Positions 1 through 9,970 of a stretch of DNA of 64,000 nt are shown here, piece after piece. The stretch is from an uncultured Scytonema sp. GTDB taxonomy: Bacteria; Cyanobacteriota; Cyanobacteriia; Cyanobacteriales; Nostocaceae. Both the position numbers and the translations under genes were made by a program. Each line of letters starts with the position of its first letter. Position 1 is the first letter of the stretch. The stretch spans positions 1-64,000 of the forward strand of contig CALMVQ010000362.1 in the NCBI GenBank assembly GCA_937873135.1. Direction: 5' to 3'. The notes under the pieces were generated by a model. The model worked only from the letters and a program-made list of their open reading frames with translations. It was not told the DNA's origin and did no database searches.

Positions 1-503
1 CCCTTGATTCACTTTTTCCGAGTTTATTCGGTAGGTGCAAGATATAAGCTAACCCAATAAAACTCAATTTCTACCTGTTTAAGAGATTTTTTCTTACGTC
101 GAACTCAAATTAAGTGCATAAATTGATTTCACTGAAACCTATAAGGATATAGATAAAGGGTTTTAGTTTGAGCCGTTGCTTGGCATTACACGCTCCTGTC
201 TTCTAAATTTATTAAAATTACGTGGCTTAAGTCTGAACCTCAGTTTTGAAAATGCTATCACCATTCAAAAACGGAATTAGTATCATATGAGTTTCAATAC
301 TACTTGGTTGAGAAAATAAAGTAGAATGGAACCCTTGAAATATTGTGGTCTCTGATGACCAAAAAGGGCTTAAATGAGCTGTATTGCAAGTTCATTGACT
401 ACTATAAACTCACCCTTAAGAAATAATGTGTGCAGATCCAGTTTCCTTCATTACTCCTATTCACGCACATTTCGTTTACCTTATCAATGCGTAAGTTTTA
501 GAT

Positions 504-3329
504 ATGATTAGTCAAGTTTCAGAAAAAAAGATGCATTCGATCAGGTGGCAGCTTGCAGTCGGCTGGTTGATATTAATATTCTCATTATTCTACGATCCAA
601 TTTCACCTTGGTTGACATATCCTAGTCATCTCATCAGTCCATTTCATCTTCATCCGGAGAAATACCTTGATCCCACAAATTGCGTCAAAGTACAGGGAAT
701 ATGTCTAACACAACAGCCTTATGCTCTGGGAGCACGCATCTTCTGGGCAATGATAGTGCCCATCAGTATTATAATTTTGCTGGTGTTTGGTCATGAATTT
801 TGGCGGCGGGTTTGTCCATTGTATTTTTTCTCCCAAATTCCAAGAGCATTAGGCATCCAACGCCAGCGTAAAATTGTGAACCCAAGCACGGGTAACATCC
901 GTTATGAATTGGTAGGTATTGAGAAAAAATCTTGGTTGGGACGCAATTACTTATACTTGCAATTTGGTTTACTCTACTTAGGTTTCAATATCCGAATCCT
1001 GTTTGTGAATAGCGATCGCCTAGCGCTGGGCGTTTTCCTGCTATTGACAATCGCTTCTGCCATAGCTGTGGGTTTTCTGTTTAAGGGGAGAAGCTGGTGT
1101 CAGTACTTTTGCCCAATGGCACCTGTACAAATGTTTTACACAGGTCCACGAGGCTTACTCGGAAGCGACGCTCACCTGAAATCAGCACAAAGTATCACCC
1201 AGTCTACCTGTAGGACAGTTGATAGTTCAGGCAAACAAAAGAGTGCTTGTGTCAGTTGTCAATCTCATTGTATCGACATTGACGCAGAGCGCTCTTACTG
1301 GGAGGGCATAACCAGAGCAGACCAAAAGCTAGTTTTCTACGGTTACTTTGGTCTGATGTTAGGATTTTATTTCTTCTACTTTTTGTACTCTGGCAACTGG
1401 GAATACTATTTCTCAGGCGCATGGACTCATGAATCCGGACAGTTACACACTCTCTTCAACCCAGGATTTTACATCTTTTCACGCCCAATTCCCATCCCCA
1501 AATTAGTTGCAGCTCCGCTAACTCTAGCTGTTTTTACTGCTGCTAGCTATTTTGGCTTTGAGCTACTAGAAAAAGCTTATAAAGCTTATCTGCAACGCCA
1601 AAACAAATACATCAACTCAGAACAGGTTCTGCACGTCTTATTTGTCTCATGTACCTTTATATCTTTCAATGTCTTTTTTTTGTTTGGCGGTCGCCCTAAT
1701 CTCAACTTACTACCAAACTGGGCGATCCTAATCTTCAATGCGTTGGTTGCGCTCTTCAGTGGTACATGGCTGTATCAGAGCCTAGAACGGAGCAAAGAGC
1801 GTTATTTCCGTGAAAGTCTAGTAAGTAGTTTGCGTCGGCAGTTGAACAAGCTAGCACTAGACTGGTCAAACTTGTTAGAAGGTCGCTCACTGCAAGACTT
1901 GCTACCAGATGAAGTGTATGTTTTGGGAAAGGTACTGCCTAATTTTCACTCTTCAGATAGAGTACAAGTTTATAAAGGAGTTTTGCTTGAAACCTTAGAA
2001 AAGGGAAATATCCACTCTGCGGAAAGCTTGTTTGTTCTTAACGATATGCGTCACCAATTGAAAGTCACGGACTCAGAGCATGACTCTATTTTGGAGGAAC
2101 TTGGGGTGGAAGATGTTAGCCTACTCGATCCACAAGTTCAACTCAACCGCGAAAACAAGTTGCGGCTTGATAGCTATCAACGTGCCATAGAGTTGCTGTT
2201 GTTGAAATCGCTAGAAAGTGGTATACCCCAGACAGAAATCCTCAATGTCAAGCAAAAGGAAATTCTCACATTGAAAGAGGAATATGCCATTACCATAAAT
2301 GAACATCAGCAACTCTTAGCTTCCATGTTTTATCAAGACGCTTCAGTGCATAAGATAGCTGAAAGCCTCTTAGCGCAGCTGTATTCTTTGGTTATGGGCG
2401 AGCGAATGCTGTGCGCCTTAATGCCCAACCCGCGAGCATCTGTTTGTCTTTTGCTACAACTCACTTTACAGCAGAAGGAAAAACTCATAACTGCTCAGTT
2501 ACTAGGTGTTCTCGAAATGTTGGGAGATTCTCCTGACGCTTTTAAGATTGCAGGTTCAATTAGCTCTGTTGCGCCAAATGCGATCGCACAAATTCTAGAC
2601 TCCAAGGAGGAGTACTCAAAATGGCAAAAGTGTTTAGATCCTAGAGTTATCAGTTCATTACAACAAATACAAGACCAGTTAACTCAGCCTGTGTTATCAT
2701 CAACACAGGTTGAGTATGCTACCATGACTCGTGAGGCAATAATCGATCTCCTGTTCCTCCTCTTACAAGACAATGATCCCCTAGTGCAAGCTGCCAGTCT
2801 TTATGCTCTGCATCAGTTATATCCTTTTATCGGCTTTCAGCAAGCAAGTCAACTACTAGACGTTAGACCCAATAAAAATTGGCTCTTATACAAAACAGCT
2901 CAAAGAATTGTTAGCCAGAATCAGCATCAAAATCAGCCTGTTTATGTACCCACCCTGATTACTCAAGTCAAAGCAATAAAATCTACAAAACGGCTAGTTT
3001 TTCAGCAGATCACAATTCGAGTCGGACGAGGAGATGAGAACGATATCGTGATTTCGGATGATCGCATTGATCCGCAACACGCTATTTTTTCTTTGGATGA
3101 ACAAGGAGTTATTGTTCAAGATTTGGGAAGCAATAAAGGTTTACGCATTGGCCACGATTATATTCGGAATCAGCATAAGCAACTGAACCCGATCGATATT
3201 GTTCGCTTTAGCAGTGGAGATGACTTACTCATTCTTGTACAGTGGAAAATGCAACCCTTGCAAAAAGCGAAAATCAGAGGATGTTTAAGAAGCTTAGAAG
3301 CTGATGTCATACATGAACTTCTTGCATAA
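504..3329 (+). CDS. Membrane 4Fe-4S protein (NapH/polyferredoxin-like) with C-terminal FHA domain
   Basis: 941 aa ORF; multiple TM segments; Cys motifs CQYFCPMAP and CVSCQSHCID; C-term VGRGDENDIVISDDRIDPQHAIF...DLGSNKG is FHA-like. Confidence 0.8.
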   Translation: MISQVSEKKMHSIRWQLAVGWLILIFSLFYDPISPWLTYPSHLISPFHLHPEKYLDPTNCVKVQGICLTQQPYALGARIFWAMIVPISIIILLVFGHEFWRRVCPLYFFSQIPRALGIQRQRKIVNPSTGNIRYELVGIEKKSWLGRNYLYLQFGLLYLGFNIRILFVNSDRLALGVFLLLTIASAIAVGFLFKGRSWCQYFCPMAPVQMFYTGPRGLLGSDAHLKSAQSITQSTCRTVDSSGKQKSACVSCQSHCIDIDAERSYWEGITRADQKLVFYGYFGLMLGFYFFYFLYSGNWEYYFSGAWTHESGQLHTLFNPGFYIFSRPIPIPKLVAAPLTLAVFTAASYFGFELLEKAYKAYLQRQNKYINSEQVLHVLFVSCTFISFNVFFLFGGRPNLNLLPNWAILIFNALVALFSGTWLYQSLERSKERYFRESLVSSLRRQLNKLALDWSNLLEGRSLQDLLPDEVYVLGKVLPNFHSSDRVQVYKGVLLETLEKGNIHSAESLFVLNDMRHQLKVTDSEHDSILEELGVEDVSLLDPQVQLNRENKLRLDSYQRAIELLLLKSLESGIPQTEILNVKQKEILTLKEEYAITINEHQQLLASMFYQDASVHKIAESLLAQLYSLVMGERMLCALMPNPRASVCLLLQLTLQQKEKLITAQLLGVLEMLGDSPDAFKIAGSISSVAPNAIAQILDSKEEYSKWQKCLDPRVISSLQQIQDQLTQPVLSSTQVEYATMTREAIIDLLFLLLQDNDPLVQAASLYALHQLYPFIGFQQASQLLDVRPNKNWLLYKTAQRIVSQNQHQNQPVYVPTLITQVKAIKSTKRLVFQQITIRVGRGDENDIVISDDRIDPQHAIFSLDEQGVIVQDLGSNKGLRIGHDYIRNQHKQLNPIDIVRFSSGDDLLILVQWKMQPLQKAKIRGCLRSLEADVIHELLA

Positions 3330-3855
3330 CCTACTGGAGTTTAGACTAAAAGTCGGTACTCACTCCCATAACAGTTCAAATGTACTAAAAGGCGAAACTT
3401 GAGTATAGGTATAAAAAAACGAAGGGGAGACTGTGGTTGTTGCAGGCATCCTGGCAACGTTCGCCATAACTCCGGCACGGATGGTCGAGCGCTCCTCATG
3501 TGCGTTGAGCGCTACTGGGGTGTGCACACCATCCACTGCTCTCGGAGGAAAACATGCTTGCTTATTCAGGGGCGATCGCAATTAGGTAGTCAAAACTCTG
3601 GGTTGAGTAGCAAAACATGTTTATTCAGGGGCGATGGCAGGCGGATGGTTAAAACTCCAGTAAAAAAGAAAAAGCGGTCAGCCATGTTGAACTGATCGCA
3701 AATTGGTCAATGCTGATAAAAGGAAAAAAGTACCAGTTTGACTATGACATTAGATAAGCGTAAAACTTTTCCGTTCTGGTGTGTATACGCTCCTGGGTAA
3801 AGCCAAAGAGTAACTGCTCACCGCAATCGAGCTTGACTAATGAAAATGGTGTATA

Positions 3856-4673
3856 TTGACTACTATGACCCCAACTGCCAAGCTATTAACCGACCCACAA
3901 TTCGCCAGCACCGAAATGATTGAGATGGCAACTGCGGTGTTGACAATAGGGGAGTGGCTAGTCAAACAACAGCAACAATTGAAGAGCGCACAACAGCAGT
4001 TGGAAGAACAACAAAGGCAAATCGAGGCACTACAGAAGGAGAATGAGCAGTTAAAGGACTCGCTGCAAAAGTTGAAAAATCGTTCGTCTGAGAATAGTTC
4101 AGTTACTCCTTGTGCGGATTTAGTCAAGAAACCCAGCGACAAGAGCAAGCGTACTAGAGGCAAAAAACGTGGTCCAAGGTATGACCATCCAGGCAAAACA
4201 CGCAACGGATTTGGAGAACCAGACCGAGTAGAAAAGCTAGAACTCAACAGTTGTCCTGTTTGTGGTGCAGAGGTTGATGTCGTGGAAGATGCGCCCAAAA
4301 AAGTTATCAAGTGGTAGAGTTGGTAGACCAACCTGTAGAAATTAGGGAATACCACCGAGATCAGTATCAGTGTCCAGAGTGTGGATGGTCTGGTTATGCT
4401 CCAATGCCACTAGGAGTAAAAGAAGGATTTAGCTACGGCGTTTGTCTGTGTAGTATAATTGGTTGGCTCGGATATGGTGGTAATCTGACTTGGCGCAAGC
4501 AAAAATACTTTATCGAACATGCTTTGGGTATCCCCATCTCCCAAGGAAGTCTGGCAAAAATGCAGCGCTGGTTTAGCGAAAGCCTAAAACCCAGCTACGA
4601 GCAATGGCTAGCCTATGTAAAACAGCCAGGAGTCAGATGTGTTGATGAAACAACATACTTCTTCCTGGCTTAA
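3856..4673 (+). pseudogene. IS66-family transposase N-terminal remnant, frameshifted and 3'-truncated
   Basis: ORFs 3856-4317 and 4311-4673 are consecutive parts of one IS66 transposase (coiled coil, CPVCGAEVD and CPECGWSG zinc ribbons) in two frames; DDE core missing. Confidence 0.8.
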
Positions 4674-4890
4674 ATGCAATACCCGTGAATGAAATCAATC
4701 GGAGCCAGAAACCCTGGTTATATAAGGGATACAAGTTTTAGGTTCCGACGGCAATTATTAAACCACACAACTGGTTCTATTGGAGACTGGGGCGATCGCG
4801 CCATCATTATTAAGGACTAGCTCAACCAGCCCAATACCATTCTTGACTGACAGTCAGACAGACTGGTGAGGAGCGCTCTCTCACGTTGAT

Positions 4891-5622
4891 TTAATACGAA
4901 TGAGTTTGAAGCCAAGTTGCAATCGAAGGTGTTTTACTTACTATTGAATGTAGCGCATTAAGTTTTGGATATGGCTTAAGCAGTTCTTTTGGGGGTCGGA
5001 ATGGTCCATAAGGCTCTGGTATGTAATACCATGTAGATGGAGTCGTCCAAAGTTTTGCAGTTTCATCCAATGTACATAGAATATCAAGCACTGCTAAGTC
5101 AGCCCATGTTAGTGATGGACCAACAAGAAATGGAGAGCCAGTGTTGCTTCCAATCAGGAACTCAAACCTTCTAAAGTGCATGGGCACAGTTACGGCGAAG
5201 TACTCATTGAGCCGCTCCACTATCACCGACACATCCCTCATTTCCATGATTAATCGGTCATTCTGTACAATGCGGTCAACATAGCATCCATACAAAAGGT
5301 CTAGCAGGTCTCTCCATGCATCAACTACCATGTCCGATATGGCAGCTTGCACACTATCTGATGGGTACAATCCAGCTTCTTTTGCAGCATACCGAGCGAT
5401 GGCGCATGATTGACCTATTATGGTGTCACCAACTTCAAGAGTAGGTAACTGGTCGAAGGGGAGTTCCCCACTGTCCCTTTCCCGTGCATATTCTTGGAAC
5501 GATATTGTTCTATCTTCAAATAGAACACTACCATAAATGAAGATGAGGCGTGGAAGTTCAGCTCTGCCCTTCCCATCATCAAAATATCGTAAGATTGGAC
5601 GCGAATTTGTCATTGTTAGCAA
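4891..5622 (-). CDS. Glutathione S-transferase, sigma-class-like
   Basis: 243 aa; N-term LRYFDDGKGRAELPRLIFIYG...LPFDQLPTLEVGDTIIGQSCAIARYAAKEAGLYP is characteristic of sigma-type GST. Confidence 0.8.
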   Translation of the reverse strand: MLTMTNSRPILRYFDDGKGRAELPRLIFIYGSVLFEDRTISFQEYARERDSGELPFDQLPTLEVGDTIIGQSCAIARYAAKEAGLYPSDSVQAAISDMVVDAWRDLLDLLYGCYVDRIVQNDRLIMEMRDVSVIVERLNEYFAVTVPMHFRRFEFLIGSNTGSPFLVGPSLTWADLAVLDILCTLDETAKLWTTPSTWYYIPEPYGPFRPPKELLKPYPKLNALHSIVSKTPSIATWLQTHSY

Positions 5623-5720
5623 TGATGTAATAGGATGTCTGAAAAGTCGGCAATTGAGTAAAAAAAGCTCTCAGGGAATAAGCTGTTAATTAAGTAAACA
5701 CAACAGCACTACTGAGAGAC

Positions 5721-5984
5721 ATGGGTAAATTATACTCCACCAACCTGACCCAAGACCAATGGGAACTGATTGAACCTTTAATTCCAGCACCATTACCTGG
5801 TGGTCGCCCAAGAGAAGCGAAGATGTGTTCGGTACTTAACGCCATTTTTTATGTTCTGTACGAAGGGTGTCGATGGCGTGCATTACCAAGTGACTTTCCT
5901 AACTGGCAAACAGTTTATACTTACTTTCGTAATTGGCGACTTGATGGAACTTGGGTAAGAATACATGACAGATTACAGGAATGA
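5721..5984 (+). pseudogene. IS5-family transposase N-terminal fragment
   Basis: LTQDQWELIEPLIP...GGRPREAKMCSVLNAIFYVLYEGCRWRALPSDFPNWQTVYTYFRNW; catalytic C-terminal part absent. Confidence 0.85.
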
Positions 5985-6375
5985 ATGGACGAGAGTGGCA
6001 AAAAACTCTTTTCTTCTCTACAAAATTCACGCGATACGGCTTAAGCCGTGGCCAAGGGCATCGCATCTAAGAAATATTTGAGCAACTTACATTTGAACAG
6101 GTAATTTCTGTTTCTTCTTACAACTTTATATTGGAAGCCCTATTCTATGCAGCTTCACATTAAATCAGTATTAAATCAATTGCTATTTTTAAGCACCCTT
6201 TTTTTTATCCCAGAGGAAGTCAAATTTTCAATATTTGATTTATTTGTTTTTCTAATTCCTCAAATTAGTGATCGCTCTTGAAGAAAAAAAATTGGCTTAA
6301 TGATTTAATCCCTTGGTGATTTTGTGGGCATTTATATCTTATGTTTTAGATGTAGACAAAATTGTCAAACATCTA

Positions 6376-6849
6376 CTAATTACGGGTTTTCAAAGTTAGA
6401 AATAGACCAATGAGACACAAAAATATTCCCACCAAATTCACTTTAGAAATGTCTTCTTTTAGTAAAATATTTCCAAGGGGAATAAGAACAACAGTTGCAG
6501 CAACTGTGGAGAAGACTCCGGCAATACTTATCTTCCACCCAGTTCGATAAACTAGTAAAAAACCTAGTTCGACAATAACCAAAGTAATCCCTAAACATGA
6601 GGGCAATAGTAATACATCTTTGATAGAAGAAATCTCTACAGAAATGAGGAAGCAAATAGAAGTACAAATTAGAGCAGCCACAAAGTAAGCTATAGCCAAA
6701 ATGAGAAATGGACTGATTGAGGTCGGTTGCAGCTTCTGAGCTAGCTGGTATAAGACGACTCCCAGAACAGTTATAAACATGGAGTAGATAAATCCAGGCA
6801 ATGTTTGAACCCTGCTTTGTTTGTATTTTTCTAGAGGAGGTACGACCAA
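6376..6849 (-). CDS. Small multi-TM EamA/DMT-like membrane protein
   Basis: 157 aa, about 4-5 TM segments, C-term IPLGNILLKEDISKVNLVGIFLCLIGLFL like EamA half-transporters. Confidence 0.5.
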   Translation of the reverse strand: MVVPPLEKYKQSRVQTLPGFIYSMFITVLGVVLYQLAQKLQPTSISPFLILAIAYFVAALICTSICFLISVEISSIKDVLLLPSCLGITLVIVELGFLLVYRTGWKISIAGVFSTVAATVVLIPLGNILLKEDISKVNLVGIFLCLIGLFLTLKTRN

Positions 6850-7079
6850 GATAAAGCGTAAGAATTCAGGAGTCAGAATAGTTAAAGAATCAGGCGAACA
6901 TTTGATGAATTGAATATATCATTATTGGTATATTCCTTACAAATTTTGAATTCTGATTTTTAGGTGCTAAATTCTTACGATAAAGCTTCAAATGAAACTA
7001 TAGCATTTTTTTCAGTCAAATCTTCATGTACACAGATTGCAGACATAGTTGGATAATTTATAGGTTTGTGCTATTAATC

Positions 7080-7960
7080 GACTCAAACAATTTCGCCGCA
7101 TCGCCACTCAAGACGAAAAGCTTGGTGTAAATTACACAGCAATGTTAACGATCGCCTCCATTGTGTTGTGGTTATAGTTTCAAAACACGCCCTAGTGTTG
7201 GTAGCAGATAAATCGAACGAAATTACTGCAATTAAGCGCGTTATTAGAATTATTAGACATTGCCGGATGTATTATTACAATTGATGCAATGGGTACGCAA
7301 ACATGAAGCTCGCGCCTTGGAAGCTTCCCCCGGCAGACTTCACGGCGATTGCATCTCAAATATTTAATGCCAAGGCAGATTATGTGTTAGCACTTGAAGG
7401 TAGTCACCCGACACTTCATGCACAAGTTAAAGACTGGTTTGAGCAACGTTTGCTTCTGGGTTTTGAAGGGATTACCAATAGTTACGACAACCGAGTCGAA
7501 AAAGGTCCAAATCGTATCGAAAAGCGCCAAATTTGGTGTGTTCCCCTCTCTCAACTACTACCTCTACATAATCAAGATTATTGGGTTGGGCTTAAATGTG
7601 TAGTTATGGTTGTGCGGGTGCGACATTTGTGGAATAAAACAACCCGCGAAGTGCAATTTTATCTAACTAGTTTAGAATGCGATGCTCGCTTTCTTAGGAC
7701 AAGTCATCCGCTTCCACTGGGGCGTTGAGAATGGTTTGCATCTTCGTTTGGACGTTACGTTTCATGAAGATGCGTGCCCTTGTCCGTACTGGTCATGCTC
7801 CACAAAATTTGTCGTTGCTGCGTCGAATTGCACTTAACGCTTTACCTTGTTGCAATCGCTGAGAGCGTAGTAATCGTCAAAAATCAAATCGCGCCACTAT
7901 GGATAACAATTATATGTTAACGATTCTTGCCGCTTGTTTATCTCATCATGATGATGCTTC
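7080..7960 (+). pseudogene. Degenerate ISAs1-family transposase
   Basis: In several frames: 'IIRHCRMYYYN*CNG/CIITIDAMGTQT', ADYVLALEGSHPTLHAQVKDWFEQ, then VRTGHAPQNLSLLRRIALNAL and KSNRATMDNNYMLTILAA; multiple frameshifts. Confidence 0.75.
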
Positions 7961-8029
7961 AAAACCTTCTTGTCAATAGGGTTTGAAATGCGCTTACCCT
8001 GTTCATTCAAGAGGTAAAAGCACACCTAC

Positions 8030-8917
8030 TTACCCCCCAAGCTGTTGTTGAATGTTGAGTACCTGTTGAGATGCTATGATTATAGCTGACAGCTGAGACT
8101 CGCTCAATCCGTTATTGGCAGCCTTTATAATCATCCTGGCTAGTTGCTCTGGCGTTAAGTTTTTGATGCTAATTGCCATTTCCGCGATCGCTGTATCCGA
8201 TGTGTGATAGGAAATAGCAACTTGATTTTCGATGCTTGTTAGTGCCTGTATGGTGTCGTGATGATGTATATCTTCATTATTAGTTGCAATCTGCTTGTTT
8301 TCAAACGCTATAAAAGGCAGTGATTCTTCTGATAATAGCCATCGCGTCTCTGTCTGTGCTTTTTTTTCAGTCAAATCTTCTTGTCTAGACAAAAACGCCG
8401 AAGCTTCATAATGTGTAGGTTCTATAACCTTAACTGCTTCGTCAGATTTAAGCTTTGTTGTTTTTCTGTGTTGAGAGACAATTACCTTAGCCTTAGTATA
8501 GCTGATGTTCTCGCCATTAGAAGCGCGTTCTAGGACTTCAACTCTTGCCTCTTTAGGTGTAGAAGGGGCAGCGATTAGATAGAGAGTTGAAGCAGTGATA
8601 TTTAGATGTGTAAAATTTACGCATTTGAACTGGTCTGCAACCTGCATAAATTTAGTTGCGGCTGATATACTCCAATTAAACTCAAATTCAAGCCAATTTC
8701 TGAAGTTTCCATGTCCTAGATGCTGCTTCACCTCAATTAGCTTCTGTCCAATATCGACAATATCTTGAGAATTACGGCGCATTAGCGTCTTAATTTCGTT
8801 GGTCCGCTGTTGAACAACTCTTCGCGTTTGGGCTTCTAAAAGACCATATTCAAAGTTTAGAGTTTGCTGAGTTGACAACTGGTCTAACAGTGCGGATGGT
8901 AAATCATCATGATTCAT
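8030..8917 (-). CDS. DUF3102-domain protein
   Basis: 295 aa; IVDIGQKLIEVKQHLGHGNFRNWLEFEFNWSISAATKFMQVADQF motif. Confidence 0.75.
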   Translation of the reverse strand: MNHDDLPSALLDQLSTQQTLNFEYGLLEAQTRRVVQQRTNEIKTLMRRNSQDIVDIGQKLIEVKQHLGHGNFRNWLEFEFNWSISAATKFMQVADQFKCVNFTHLNITASTLYLIAAPSTPKEARVEVLERASNGENISYTKAKVIVSQHRKTTKLKSDEAVKVIEPTHYEASAFLSRQEDLTEKKAQTETRWLLSEESLPFIAFENKQIATNNEDIHHHDTIQALTSIENQVAISYHTSDTAIAEMAISIKNLTPEQLARMIIKAANNGLSESQLSAIIIASQQVLNIQQQLGG

Positions 8918-9357
8918 ACAGTACTAACTCTGTTTTTTAATGGTGGTAGCATTTTGAGAACTGAAGTTCAGACTCAAGACACATGATTTGATGAAGTTAG
9001 AAGACTACAGAAAGTTTAGTCAAGCGACGGCTAAAACTAAAACCTTTCATCTATATCTGGCTCATATCTATCTATGTATAGGTAGTAGTGAAATAAAGTT
9101 ATTCATTGAGAGCGGTAAAACAACCAAAACTACGTATCAAGTCTTTATCTTTATCTACAGAAACACCTACTTAATAGACAATTCCGGAAATAGTCAAATT
9201 CTTACTATCACTACCTGATAAAGTGCGATCGCCCTCTTCGGTAGGTTGGCACAAGAAAACCTAAATATAGGACTACTATTTGATTTTTGAACAGATACGT
9301 AGGGTGCCCCCGATCTGAATCCTTACGTTTACAAATAGGCTGTTGCATGGCAAAACC

Positions 9358-9427
9358 CCAAGTGTCCTAGCAGGAGGACTATCGCTACCGCCCAAAAACG
9401 AAATGTTTGCACTGCTTCTCAACGTTA
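9358..9427 (+). pseudogene. Short duplicated fragment of CHAT-domain gene
   Basis: Near-identical to ~14798-14867 within the downstream CHAT ORF (SVLAGGLSLPPKNEMFALLLNVK vs SVLAGGLSLPPRNEMFAPLPNVK). Confidence 0.85.
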
Positions 9428-9429
9428 AG

Positions 9430-9827
9430 GATAAAGGGTGTTTAAACATGAACTGTCCGCATTGTGGCTCCACCCATATCCGTAAAACTGGAATGAAAAG
9501 AGGTAGATATAATCACATCTATTGTGATTGTCGTCAGCAATTTATTTAGGATTATGAGCGTTCTAAAACAGAAACCAACGAGAAGACAGCAGGAGTGCCT
9601 TCGTATGTATGTCAATGGCATGGGCTTTAAAGGATGTTTTAAAAGTCGAAACGGGTTAAAAATCATGCGAGTCATCGAACCGTAATAGGTATCATCGCAA
9701 TATAAATAAAAGTCTGTCCTGTTTGTCAGGTGATAAAATTAACCCATCCGTTTTTCAGGACTCCTTTACTTTATGGGGCAACAGTATATACATCAATGAG
9801 GATAAGTTAAGGAAAGTTATGGATCTA
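9430..9827 (+). repeat. IS1-family remnant, copy A of long direct repeat
   Basis: Encodes MNCPHCGSTHIRKTGMKRGRYNHIYCDCRQQFI and MYVNGMGFKG (IS1 InsA-like); second copy at 16360-16747. Confidence 0.8.
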
Positions 9828-9970
9828 TAGCGCTTTTCATTTGAATCACATACATTATAATAGGGCAAGCGCTCTTACTTAAGAAATTCCAAGTTTCTGG
9901 CTTTGCACACCAACCTAGTATCCTTAATTGAGGATTCAAAGCTAAATTTCCTTTTCAATAGGAGAATGCA

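Noticed and set aside
3360-3695. Opposed ORFs 3360-3581 (-) and 3399-3695 (+)
   Set aside because: Mutually overlapping, low-complexity or unnatural-looking products; likely intergenic debris.
3837-4355. Minus-strand ORF of 172 aa
   Set aside because: Ser/Cys-rich shadow frame opposite the IS66 transposase coiled coil.
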